Assembly (NCBI RefSeq): GCF_011492945.1
Contig: NZ_CP045119.1
Coordinates: 1,488,001 to 1,552,000 of the forward strand
DNA: 64,000 nucleotides
Direction: 5' to 3'
From: Rubrobacter tropicus
Lineage (GTDB): Bacteria; Actinomycetota; Rubrobacteria; Rubrobacterales; Rubrobacteraceae
Shown here one piece after another: positions 26,022-34,170 of the stretch. The notes below the pieces were generated by a model. The model did no database searches, had not been told where the DNA came from, and saw only the letters and a list, made by a program, of their open reading frames with translations. Each line of letters begins with the position of its first letter. Positions within the stretch are counted from its first letter, which is position 1. A program made the translations under genes and the position numbers.

Positions 26022-27347
26022 ATGAACGGGTTTACTGCGCGACGCGCGGGGCGCATGAGCCGCCGCGGGTTCTTGAGGATGGGCGGGGGGCTCGCCGGGG
26101 CCGCCGCGCTCGGGGGCGTCCTGGCCGGCTGTGGCGGCGGGGAAAGCTCGGGTGGGGCCGTCGAGATCACCCTCGGCTTCATCCCCGACGAGGCGGGCGG
26201 TTTGCAGAAGATTCTCGACCGCTTCAACAGGGAGAACAGGGGCGAGGTCCAGGTCAAGTGGCGACAGATGCCCGCCTCGAGCGCCGAGTTCTTCGAGCAG
26301 ATGCAGGCAGAGCTGCAGTCTGGACGGTCGACGATGGACGTGATAGCGGGCGACGTCGTCTGGCCCGCCCAGTTCGCCGCGAACGGCTACATCCTCGACC
26401 TCTCGGACCGCTTCACGCCAGAGATGCAGAAGGACTACCTTGAAGGCCCCACCCAGGCCGTCCAGTACGAGGGAAAGACCTACGGCGTCCCGTGGTTCAC
26501 GGACGCCGGGATGTTCTACTATCGCACGGACCTCCTGGAGAAGAGCGGCTTCTCCGAACCGCCCAAGACCTGGGACGAGATGAAGAGCATGGCCGAGAAG
26601 GTCCGCGCCGACCAGGGGACGAGGTTCGGGTTCGTCTTCCAGGGTGCGCAGGACGAGGGCGGCGTCGTCGACGCCCTTGAGCACATCTGGAACGCCGGGG
26701 GCGACGTCCTCGACGGGGAAAGGGTCATCATAGACAGCCCGGAGTCTGCCAAAGGGCTGAAGCTCAGGCGGAGCCTCATCACCGACGGCGTGGCGCCGCA
26801 GGCCTCCGGCGACTACACGACCCAGGAGTCGCAGGCGAGCTTCACCAACGGCGACGTCGTGTTCATGCGCAACTGGCCCTTCGTGTACGGGCTCCTATCC
26901 GACCCTGAGACCTCCAAGGTCAAGCCGGGGCAGGTGGATATAGGGGCGTTGCCGGTGGCCGGGGCGGGGGACACGAGCTTCAGCGGGCTCGGCGGCTGGA
27001 ACTTCATGGTCAACGCCGAGGCCGAGGACAAGATCGAGGAGATCTGGGCCTTCATAGAGTACATGTCCGCCCCCGAGCAGCAACAGACCTTCGCCGTCGA
27101 GAGCGCCCGGCTGCCCACGCTGAAAAGCCTCTACGAAGACCAGCAAGTCCTCGACGAGCTGCCCGTCGCGAGGCTGGGCCGCGAGGCGCTGGAGAACACC
27201 AGGCCCCGGCCCGTCTCGCCCCTCTATTCAGACATGTCGCTGGAGATGGCCGAGCAGTTCAACGCGGCCCTCAAGGGAGAGGTCTCCGTGGAGCAGGCGC
27301 TCGCCGGGCTTCAAACGGGGCTGCAGGAGATATCCGACCAGGCGTAA
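26022..27347 (+). CDS. Sugar-type ABC transporter substrate-binding lipoprotein, Tat-exported
   Basis: A 441-residue type-1 solute-binding protein. The N-terminus has a twin-arginine motif (SRRGFLRM, residues 12-19) followed by a lipobox (VLAGCGG), so it is folded before export and lipid-anchored. The mature part has the carbohydrate-binding pattern of the TreS/ThuE/MalE group: AFVDVI-like STMDVIAGDVVW, GVPWFTDAGMFYYR and GGWNFMVNA. ATG 26022 is preceded by AAGGAGCGG. No permease or ATPase lies next to it, so it must work with transporters encoded elsewhere. It is expected to bind a di- or oligosaccharide. Confidence 0.8.
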   Translation: MNGFTARRAGRMSRRGFLRMGGGLAGAAALGGVLAGCGGGESSGGAVEITLGFIPDEAGGLQKILDRFNRENRGEVQVKWRQMPASSAEFFEQMQAELQSGRSTMDVIAGDVVWPAQFAANGYILDLSDRFTPEMQKDYLEGPTQAVQYEGKTYGVPWFTDAGMFYYRTDLLEKSGFSEPPKTWDEMKSMAEKVRADQGTRFGFVFQGAQDEGGVVDALEHIWNAGGDVLDGERVIIDSPESAKGLKLRRSLITDGVAPQASGDYTTQESQASFTNGDVVFMRNWPFVYGLLSDPETSKVKPGQVDIGALPVAGAGDTSFSGLGGWNFMVNAEAEDKIEEIWAFIEYMSAPEQQQTFAVESARLPTLKSLYEDQQVLDELPVARLGREALENTRPRPVSPLYSDMSLEMAEQFNAALKGEVSVEQALAGLQTGLQEISDQA

Positions 27348-27349
27348 AG

Positions 27350-27492
27350 AAGGCTTCAGGTTACAGGTATCAGGGATGCGGTTCAGGACGTTCGCCCGTG
27401 GTGTTCCGCCTTCCTGTCCCTCAAAACCTCATCGCTCCAACGCCTTCCCTGAGAGCCTCCGAAGGAGGCGACCCGAAACCTGTAGCCTGAAA
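27350..27492. repeat. Repeat R7, a variant hairpin element upstream of purA
   Basis: Inverted arms TCAGGTTACAGGT (27356-27368) and ACCTGTAGCCTGA (27478-27490), 12 of 13 bases complementary, enclose a core of about 110 bases. Same architecture and size as R2 but different arm sequence. Together with the promoter region after it, this accounts for the 310-base gap between the binding-protein gene and purA. Confidence 0.6.
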
Positions 27493-27494
27493 CC

Positions 27495-27509
27495 TTGAAA
27501 TCGTTTCAA
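27495..27509. promoter_or_regulatory. LacI-type palindromic operator candidate upstream of purA
   Basis: Perfect inverted repeat TTGAAA-TCG-TTTCAA, 150 bases before the purA start codon. The GAAA-n-CG-n-TTTC layout is typical of LacI/PurR-family sites. It may control the purine operon or mark an upstream promoter; no LacI-type gene is in the window. Confidence 0.45.
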
Positions 27510-27658
27510 AAGCGTAAAACCATGTGCTACGCTGCGGGCGTGGCAGAGAGCGTCGGCCCCGACTGGATGACGAGGAGTTTGGCTCCCGGTCCGGCGTACT
27601 CGAATTCTTCGCGCCGCGCCTGTCCTGGAGTCCTGCACACCACCGCGGAGGTAGAGCT

Positions 27659-28945
27659 TTGACGGCCACGGTCGTGCTCGGGTTGGCCTGGGGGGACGAG
27701 GGGAAGGGGAGGGTGTGCGACTCCCTCGCCTCCGACGCCAACTACGTCTCGCGCTACTCGGGCGGCAACAACGCCGGGCACACCGTCCGCGTCGGCGAAG
27801 AGGAGTTCAAGCTGCACCTGATCCCATCGGGCATCGTGCGCGAGGGCGTGGTCTGCACCATCGGCAACGGGGTAGTCGTCAACCCGGAGGTTTTGGTCGA
27901 GGAGGTCGAGGCGCTCGAGGCGCGCGGTATCAGCGTCCGCGACCGGCTCAAGATCGACGGCCGGGCCCACCTCATCATGCCCTACCACATAGCCCTCGAC
28001 TCGCACCGCGAGATAGCCTTGGGCGACGCCAAGATCGGGACCACCAACAGGGGCATAGGGCCCGCCTACGAGGACAAGATCGCCCGCTACGGCGTCCGCG
28101 TCCAGGACATCTCGGACGAGGGCATCCTCAAGACGAAGCTGAAGGCCGCCCTGCGCGAGAAGAACTCGATCTTCGAGAACGTCTACGGCGAGAAGCCCTA
28201 CGACGTCTCCGAACTCGCCGCCTGGCTGCGCGGCTTCGAGGACTTTATCCGGCCGATGATGGCCGACACCGGCACCATGCTGCGAGAGGGCCTCGAACGC
28301 CGGGAGAAGGTCCTGTTAGAAGGCGGACAGGCCACCCTCCTCGACAACGACCACGGCACGTATCCTTTCGTCACCTCGTCGAACCCGACCGTTGGCGGGG
28401 CCGTTACGGGCTCGGGCATTCCGGCGGGGCAACTGGAGTACGTGGTCGGGGTGACGAAGGCCTACACGACGCGGGTCGGGGACGGGCCGATGCCGACGGA
28501 GCTCTTCGACGAGGTTGGGGACAGGATCAGGGATGTCGGGCGCGAGTACGGGACGACGACAGGAAGGAGCCGTCGGGTCGGGTGGCTCGACCTTCCCGCC
28601 ATCAAGTGGGCGGCGTCCTTGAACGGGATCACGCACTGCGCCCTGACGATGCTGGACGTTCTATCGGCGGTCGATGAGATCAAGATCTGCACCGGCTACG
28701 AGGTGGACGGGAGGCCCTTCGACGGCTACCCGATGCACCAGACGGACCTCCACCACGCCCGCCCGGTCTACAAGACCTTGCCCGGCTGGGACGAGGACAT
28801 CACGGGGTGCAGGATGAGGGGGGACCTGCCCGGGGCCGCGCAGGACTTCGTCGGGTTCGTCGAGGCGGAGGTTGGGGCTCCTTTGTGCATGATCAGCGTC
28901 GGGCCGGAGCGCGAGCAGGCTATCGTAGAGAGGATCGGGACCTAA
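27659..28945 (+). CDS. purA: Adenylosuccinate synthetase
   Basis: Makes adenylosuccinate from IMP, aspartate and GTP, the first committed step to AMP. 428 residues, normal length. The N-terminal GTP/IMP loop GLAWGDEGKGRVCD and the catalytic SGGNNAGHTV, then QATLLDNDHGTYPFVTSSNP and TTGRSRRVGW, are all intact. TTG 27659 is the start (GGAGG 10 bases upstream); longer frames upstream run through the promoter. It heads the purine cluster, with purD starting 4 bases after its stop. Confidence 0.95.
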   Translation: MTATVVLGLAWGDEGKGRVCDSLASDANYVSRYSGGNNAGHTVRVGEEEFKLHLIPSGIVREGVVCTIGNGVVVNPEVLVEEVEALEARGISVRDRLKIDGRAHLIMPYHIALDSHREIALGDAKIGTTNRGIGPAYEDKIARYGVRVQDISDEGILKTKLKAALREKNSIFENVYGEKPYDVSELAAWLRGFEDFIRPMMADTGTMLREGLERREKVLLEGGQATLLDNDHGTYPFVTSSNPTVGGAVTGSGIPAGQLEYVVGVTKAYTTRVGDGPMPTELFDEVGDRIRDVGREYGTTTGRSRRVGWLDLPAIKWAASLNGITHCALTMLDVLSAVDEIKICTGYEVDGRPFDGYPMHQTDLHHARPVYKTLPGWDEDITGCRMRGDLPGAAQDFVGFVEAEVGAPLCMISVGPEREQAIVERIGT

Positions 28946-28949
28946 CGCC

Positions 28950-30224
28950 GTGCGCGTGATGGTGGTCGGCAGCGGCGGGCGCGAACACGCCCTGGTCGAA
29001 GCCCTGGCCGCGAGCCCGCTCGCCCCCGAGATGTTCGCCGCCCCCGGCAACCCGGGGATAGCCCGCATAGCGCAAGTCGCGGACATCCCCGTGGACGACC
29101 TGGTCGCCCTGCGCGACTTCGCCAAAGAGAACTCCATAGACCTGACGGTCGTGGGTCCCGAGACGCCCCTGATCGGGGGCATCACAGAGTGCTTCTGGGA
29201 GGAGGGTCTGAAGGTCTTCGGTCCCTCCCGCGCCGCAGCCCGCATCGAGGGCTCCAAAGTCTTCGCCAAGGAACTGATGCGCCAGGCCGGCATCCCTTCG
29301 GCGGACTTCGAGGCCTTCGACCGCGAGGAGGCGGCCCTCGCCTACCTCGCTACGCGCCGGGACTACCCGGTCGTCGTGAAGGCCGACGGGGCCGCGGCGG
29401 GCAAGGGCGTCACCATCGCCCACAACCGCGACGAGGCCGAGGAGGCCGTCAGGGCGTCTTTCGCCGGCAAGTTCGGGGCTGCGGGGGAGAGGATCGTTAT
29501 AGAGGAGTGTCTCGAAGGGCGCGAGGCCTCCATCTTCGTCGTCACGGACGGGCGGGACATCCTCCCCTTCCTGCCGGCCCAGGACTACAAGCGGGCGTAC
29601 GATGAAGACGAGGGGCCGAACACCGGCGGGATGGGGGCCTACTCCCCGATCATGTGGATGGAGCCCGCCACCTACGCGGCCATCCTCGAAGACATCATCC
29701 GCCCGACCATCCACCACCTGTCTCTTATAGGGGCGCCCTACACGGGCCTGCTCTACGCTGGCGTCATGGTCACCGAGACGGGGCCGAAGGCCTTGGAGTT
29801 CAACTGCCGCTTCGGGGACCCCGAGACCCAGGTGATCCTTCCGCGCCTCGGCTCCGATTTGCTCGAGATCATGATCGCGGCCGGCGAAGAAGACCTGGCG
29901 GGCCGCGAGGTAGTCTGGTCGGCCGACAAGACCGTCTGCGTGGTGCTCGCCTCGGAGGGCTACCCCGACTCTTCGCACTCGGGGGACGAGATCTCGGGCC
30001 TGGAGAATATCCCGGCCGGCGTCTACGTCTACCACGCGGCCACCGAAGAGGAAGACGGACGGTTTCACACCGCCGGCGGGCGGGTCCTGAACGTAGTCGG
30101 AACCGGGCCTTCCATCATCGAGGCGCGTGCCCGCGCCTACGCGGCGGTCGAGCAGATCCACTTCGAGGGCATGCAGTACCGGACCGACATCGCCCTGGAA
30201 GCCATAGAACTGGAAGACCTGTGA
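28950..30224 (+). CDS. purD: Phosphoribosylamine-glycine ligase (GAR synthetase)
   Basis: Second step of purine synthesis: ATP-dependent joining of phosphoribosylamine and glycine. 424 residues with ATP-grasp fold. Start VRVMVVGSGGREHAL is the canonical N-terminus; VVVKADGAAAGKGV is the ATP-binding strand-loop; GPNTGGMGAYSP and FNCRFGDPETQ are the other family blocks. GTG 28950. Overlaps purE by 4 bases (GTGA). Confidence 0.95.
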   Translation: MRVMVVGSGGREHALVEALAASPLAPEMFAAPGNPGIARIAQVADIPVDDLVALRDFAKENSIDLTVVGPETPLIGGITECFWEEGLKVFGPSRAAARIEGSKVFAKELMRQAGIPSADFEAFDREEAALAYLATRRDYPVVVKADGAAAGKGVTIAHNRDEAEEAVRASFAGKFGAAGERIVIEECLEGREASIFVVTDGRDILPFLPAQDYKRAYDEDEGPNTGGMGAYSPIMWMEPATYAAILEDIIRPTIHHLSLIGAPYTGLLYAGVMVTETGPKALEFNCRFGDPETQVILPRLGSDLLEIMIAAGEEDLAGREVVWSADKTVCVVLASEGYPDSSHSGDEISGLENIPAGVYVYHAATEEEDGRFHTAGGRVLNVVGTGPSIIEARARAYAAVEQIHFEGMQYRTDIALEAIELEDL

Positions 30225-30652
30225 GTCCAACCGTGGGCATCCTCGTCGGCAGCGACGCCGACCTTACATCCGTGGAAGGATGCACGGACCGCCTGGATGG
30301 CTACGGCGTGGAGTTCGAGGTAGAAGTCCGCGACGTTCACACCAATCCCGAATCCGTCTCCGAGTACGCGGGCACAGCCAGGGCGCGCGGGCTCAAAGTC
30401 CTGATCTGCGCCGCCGGCATGGCCGCGCACCTGGCAGGAACCGTCGCCGCCCGCACGGATCTACCCGTAATCGGCATCCCTCTATCCGCCGGAACGCTCG
30501 GCGGCTTCGACGCCCTGCTCGCGACCGTCCAGATGCCGGAAGGATCTCCGGTGGCGACGGTGGCAATAAACGGCGCTGCCAACGCCGCCGTGCTCGCGGC
30601 GCAGATCCTGGCTCTCTCTGACTCCGAGTTGGCGGAGAGGTTGGAGGGATAA
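30221..30652 (+). CDS. purE: PurE-family carboxyaminoimidazole mutase/carboxylase with unusual active-site loop
   Basis: Handles the carboxylation step that gives CAIR. 143 residues, a little short for the family (about 160). The N-terminal VGILVGSDADL and the C-terminal LLATVQMPEGSPVATVAI fit PurE well. The class I motif SAHRTP is DVHTNP here, and the usual GGAAHLPG is GMAAHLAG, so catalytic surroundings differ while the His is kept. No purK is found in this otherwise full operon, raising the question whether this enzyme uses AIR and CO2 directly. GTG 30221 overlaps purD. Confidence 0.85.
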   Translation: MSPTVGILVGSDADLTSVEGCTDRLDGYGVEFEVEVRDVHTNPESVSEYAGTARARGLKVLICAAGMAAHLAGTVAARTDLPVIGIPLSAGTLGGFDALLATVQMPEGSPVATVAINGAANAAVLAAQILALSDSELAERLEG

Positions 30653-30654
30653 AA

Positions 30655-31113
30655 ATGTCGGCGGCGCAGAGTCGAGGAGTAGTGGTCAAGATCTTCTCCC
30701 CCCTGGCTTACGTCGCGGTTCTTCTGGCCGCGATCCTTACGGCGCTGCTGACGGCAAGGACTCTGGAGTCTATATGGGGTTACGACGTACCCGTGTTTCT
30801 GTTCGTAGGCGCGGAATTGCTGGTCGCCGGAACCATTCTCTACATTGGGGCGCGAGCGCTACTCCAATTAGAGGGGTTACGACGGCCGCGTATCGTGGAT
30901 CATTTGCGAAGGTGCGCGTTACTCTACGCGTTGTTCGTCCCCCTGAGCGCTTTGCTGGTGGCGCTGGTGGATTTTGGAGACCCGGGCGGGGGCGGCTCTC
31001 TGGCGATAATGCTCTGTTTTGCCGCCGGCTACGCTATTCTCGTCGATACGGTCCTCCTCCTCTTCGTCGTTCGGAGGCGTTCTGGTCGTCAGAGGTTCAG
31101 GAGCCACGCATGA
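30655..31113 (+). CDS. Four-span membrane protein embedded in the purine operon
   Basis: 152 residues with four hydrophobic segments (about 15-35, 43-65, 85-105 and 115-138) and basic termini. No recognised family; layout only. It starts 3 bases after purE and overlaps purB by ATGA, so it must be translated with the pur genes. It might be a transporter-like or signalling protein tied to nucleotide supply, but nothing in the sequence shows this. Confidence 0.6.
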   Translation: MSAAQSRGVVVKIFSPLAYVAVLLAAILTALLTARTLESIWGYDVPVFLFVGAELLVAGTILYIGARALLQLEGLRRPRIVDHLRRCALLYALFVPLSALLVALVDFGDPGGGGSLAIMLCFAAGYAILVDTVLLLFVVRRRSGRQRFRSHA

Positions 31114-32423
31114 TCGAACGCTACACCCTACCTGAGATAGGCAGCGTCTGGACGGAAGAGGCGAAGTACCGGGCCTGGCTGAAAGTCGAGATCGCCGTCT
31201 GCCGGGCGAGGGCGGAGCTTGGCGAGATCCCATCCAAAGAAGTCGAGGAGCTGGCCGATAAGGCGGATTTCTCCGTGGAGCGCATCCACGAGATCGAAGA
31301 AGAGACCAACCACGACGTCATCGCTTTCGTGACGAACGTCGCGGAGAACGCGGGAGACGTCGCCCGCCACTTCCACTTCGGCCTTACGAGCTCGGACGTG
31401 CTGGACACGGCCGGGGCCCTGCAACTGCGGGACGCCCTGGAACTTATCCGGGGCGAGGCGAAGAATATGACGCTGCTGCTAACGGAGATGGCGCTGGAGC
31501 ATCGCGAGACCGTCATGGTCGGGCGGACGCACGGGGTCCACGCGGAGCCGATGGTGCTGGGGCACAAGCTGGCCGTTTGGGCCTTCGAGATGGAACGGAA
31601 TTTAGAGCGGCTCGGGCGGGCGGAGGAGGCGGCCTCGGTCGGCAAGATCTCCGGCGCCGTCGGCGTCTACGGGAACGTGGACCCGAAGGTCGAAGCCCTG
31701 ACTTGCGAGAACCTCGGCATCTCGTCTTCACCCGCCTCGACGCAGGTAGTGCAGCGGGACCGGCACGCGGAGGTCTTGTCCGCGCTGGCTATCCTCGGTT
31801 CGACGATGGAGAAGATCGCGCTCGAGGTACGGGGGGCGCAGAGGACGGAGATCCGGGAGCTCTCCGAGCCTTTCGGGCGCGGCCAGAAGGGCTCATCGGC
31901 GATGCCCCACAAGAAGAACCCGATCCTCTGCGAGCGTCTCTGCGGCATGGCCCGCCTGATGCGCGGCTACGCTCAAGTGGGCTTCGAGAACAACGCCCTC
32001 TGGCAGGAGCGCGACATAAGCCACTCATCCGCAGAGCGCGTCGTCCTGCCCGACGCCACCATCCTGGCCTTCTACATGCTGCGCACGACGCAGCGCGTCC
32101 TGCGCGGCCTCCAGGTCCACCGGGACAGGATGCTGGAGAACCTCAACATCGGGGGCGGCATCGTCTTCTCGGGCCGCGTCCTGCTCGCCCTCGTCGAGGC
32201 GGGCATGGCCCGCGACGACGCCTACGCGGTCGTCCAGGGGGCCGCGATGCGGGCCTGGGAGGGCGAGGGCGGCTTCAGGGAGCTCCTAAAGAGCCGGGAA
32301 GAGGTCCGCGAACATCTGGATGGTGACCTGGACGAGCTCTTCGACCCGGCGCACGCGCTCCGCAACGCCCACGTCGTCTTCGAGCGGGTGGAGAAGCTGA
32401 AGGAGAGGTTGGAAGATGCCTGA
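31110..32423 (+). CDS. purB: Adenylosuccinate lyase
   Basis: Acts twice in purine synthesis: splits SAICAR to AICAR and adenylosuccinate to AMP, releasing fumarate. 437 residues, fumarase/aspartase superfamily like ArgH. Signature [12 protein letters not shown] is intact, [13 protein letters not shown] and [13 protein letters not shown] carry the other catalytic residues. ATG 31110 overlaps the membrane-protein stop by 4 bases, and its 3' end overlaps purC by 8. Confidence 0.95.
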   Translation: MIERYTLPEIGSVWTEEAKYRAWLKVEIAVCRARAELGEIPSKEVEELADKADFSVERIHEIEEETNHDVIAFVTNVAENAGDVARHFHFGLTSSDVLDTAGALQLRDALELIRGEAKNMTLLLTEMALEHRETVMVGRTHGVHAEPMVLGHKLAVWAFEMERNLERLGRAEEAASVGKISGAVGVYGNVDPKVEALTCENLGISSSPASTQVVQRDRHAEVLSALAILGSTMEKIALEVRGAQRTEIRELSEPFGRGQKGSSAMPHKKNPILCERLCGMARLMRGYAQVGFENNALWQERDISHSSAERVVLPDATILAFYMLRTTQRVLRGLQVHRDRMLENLNIGGGIVFSGRVLLALVEAGMARDDAYAVVQGAAMRAWEGEGGFRELLKSREEVREHLDGDLDELFDPAHALRNAHVVFERVEKLKERLEDA

Positions 32424-33168
32424 GACCCTTCTCTACGAGGGCAAGGCGAAAAGAGTCTTCGCCACGGACGACGAGGCGGTCCTGCTCCACCGCTACAAGG
32501 ACGACGCAACGGCCTACAACGCCCAGAAGCGCGGCTCGTGGAAGGACAAGGGCAGGACCAACGCCACCATGAGCGCCGCCATGTTCACCTACCTCGAGGC
32601 GAACGGCGTCCCGAGCCACTTCGTGGAGCAGGTAGACGAGACGACCATAAAGACAAAAAAGCTGACCATGCTCCCCGTCGAGGTCGTAGTCCGCAACCTC
32701 GCGGCGGGCTCGCTCTCTCGCCTGCTCGGGTTCGAGGAAGGGCGCAGGCTCAAGGCGCCCATAGTGGAGCTCTGCTACAAGAACGACGCTCTGGGAGACC
32801 CGCTCCTGAACTGGCACCACTTCCGCGAGCTCGGCGTCTCCGACGAGGACCTCGAGTTCTGCGAGGAGCTCGGCCTCAGGGTAAACGGCATCCTGGCCCC
32901 CTTCTTCGACGAGAGGGGCGTCACGCTGGTGGACTTCAAGATAGAGGTGGGCCGCGACGCGGACGGCCAGCTGATGCTGGCAGACGAGATCTCCCCCGAC
33001 ACCTGCCGCTTCTGGGACAAGGAGACGGGCGAGAGGTTGGATAAGGACCGGTTTCGAAGGGACCTCGGCGGGATGGAGGAGGCGTACGCCGAGATGCTCC
33101 GTCGAGTGACGGGGCGGCCATCAGCTATCAGCGGTCAGCAGTCAGCCAGAGAAGGGGACGATAGTTGA
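32416..33168 (+). CDS. purC: SAICAR synthetase with repeat-derived C-terminal tail
   Basis: Joins CAIR and aspartate with ATP to give SAICAR. The N-terminus LYEGKAKRVF and DDATAYNAQKRG, then EVVVRNLAAGSLSRL and DEISPDTCRFWD, are the family blocks. The catalytic domain ends near residue 233 (YAEMLRRVTG). The last 17 residues (RPSAISGQQSAREGDDS) are encoded by the left arm of dispersed repeat R5, so the native stop was lost and the frame now reads into the repeat. The tail is polar and probably harmless. Confidence 0.93.
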   Translation: MPETLLYEGKAKRVFATDDEAVLLHRYKDDATAYNAQKRGSWKDKGRTNATMSAAMFTYLEANGVPSHFVEQVDETTIKTKKLTMLPVEVVVRNLAAGSLSRLLGFEEGRRLKAPIVELCYKNDALGDPLLNWHHFRELGVSDEDLEFCEELGLRVNGILAPFFDERGVTLVDFKIEVGRDADGQLMLADEISPDTCRFWDKETGERLDKDRFRRDLGGMEEAYAEMLRRVTGRPSAISGQQSAREGDDS

Positions 33169-33290
33169 ACGTCTTTTCGCCGGAATCGGTGCAAAGCGAT
33201 GCCTCTACGAGGCAGGTTCGTCGTGCGGTGCCAAGTCGCGCCACGAACGGCAAAAAGCTGAAGGCTGATAGCTGATGGCTGACAGCTTGA
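33118..33290. repeat. Dispersed hairpin repeat, copy R5, inside the purine operon
   Basis: Perfect 15-base inverted arms CCATCAGCTATCAGC (33118-33132) and GCTGATAGCTGATGG (33264-33278) around a core of about 130 bases. The left arm is translated as the PurC tail; the right arm contains the purS ATG (33275-33277) and its first codons. It is the only break of more than a few bases in the operon from purD to purH. Confidence 0.8.
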
Positions 33291-33511
33291 AAGTTCGTGT
33301 CCTCGTCCGTCCCAAGGAAGGCATCCTGGATCCTCAAGGCGAAGCCGTTCGTGGAGCCCTGCCCGCCCTGGGGTTCGGTGGGGTCAAGACCGTGCATATC
33401 GGGCGTCTGATCGAGATGGAGGTCGAGAGCGCGGACGAGGTCGACGCGATGTGCCGCCGGCTGCTCTCCAATCCCACCATCGAGGAGTACGAGTGGGAGG
33501 TGGTCTCGTGA
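33275..33511 (+). CDS. purS: FGAM synthase small subunit
   Basis: 78 residues; the scaffold subunit that lets PurL and PurQ dock in the three-part phosphoribosylformylglycinamidine synthase of Gram-positives and archaea. [19 protein letters not shown] is the typical N-terminal strand and helix, IEEYEWEVV the end. The start codon and residues MADS lie in repeat R5, so its translation initiation region is repeat-derived; AAGCTGAAGG upstream is a poor site. Overlaps purQ by GTGA. Confidence 0.92.
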   Translation: MADSLKVRVLVRPKEGILDPQGEAVRGALPALGFGGVKTVHIGRLIEMEVESADEVDAMCRRLLSNPTIEEYEWEVVS

Positions 33512-34170
33512 GGATCGGGGTTACCGTGTTTCCGGGATCCAACTGCGACAGGGACGCGCTCTACGCGGTCGAGAGGATGGGGGCGGAGCCGGTCGGGCTT
33601 TGGCACGCCGAGGCGGACCTGAAGGGGGTCGACGCCGTGATCGTGCCTGGCGGGTTTTCGTACGGCGACTACCTCCGTCCCGGCGCCATCGCCCGCTTCG
33701 CCGGCGTGATGGGGCCCCTGGAGGAGTTCGCGAACGAGGGAGGTCCCGTCCTCGGCGTCTGCAACGGGTTCCAGGTTCTTTGCGAGGCCCACCTGCTGCC
33801 GGGGGCGCTTCTCCAGAACACGCACATGCGCTTTGTCTGCGACCGCGTGCGGGTTCGGGTCGAGACGACGGGCACGCCCTGGACGGCGGGGGGCGAGGTG
33901 GGCGAGGAGCTTACGCTGCCGGTCGCCCACAACGAGGGGAACTATTTCGCGGACGCCGAGACGCTCGCCCGCCTGGAGGACGAGGACCGGGTGGTGCTGC
34001 GTTACGTGGAGAACCCGAACGGGTCGGCCAACGACATCGCGGGGGTCTGCAGCGAGGGGCGGAACGTCGTAGGGGTCATGCCGCACCCCGAGCGGGTCTC
34101 GGACCCGGCGCTGGGCTCGGACGAGGGGCTCAAGATCCTGCGCTCCGTGCTGGTCGGAGCGGGCGTCTGA
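33508..34170 (+). CDS. purQ: FGAM synthase glutaminase subunit
   Basis: Class I glutamine amidotransferase that feeds ammonia to PurL. 220 residues. Nucleophile elbow GVCNGFQVL (Cys), and MPHPERV (His-x-Glu) near the C-terminus complete the triad; [14 protein letters not shown] is the oxyanion region. GTG 33508 overlaps purS; the end overlaps purL. Confidence 0.95.
   Translation: MRIGVTVFPGSNCDRDALYAVERMGAEPVGLWHAEADLKGVDAVIVPGGFSYGDYLRPGAIARFAGVMGPLEEFANEGGPVLGVCNGFQVLCEAHLLPGALLQNTHMRFVCDRVRVRVETTGTPWTAGGEVGEELTLPVAHNEGNYFADAETLARLEDEDRVVLRYVENPNGSANDIAGVCSEGRNVVGVMPHPERVSDPALGSDEGLKILRSVLVGAGV

Noticed and set aside
28920-30230. 436-residue minus-strand frame opposite purD
   Set aside because: Antisense shadow of purD created by GC-rich third positions.
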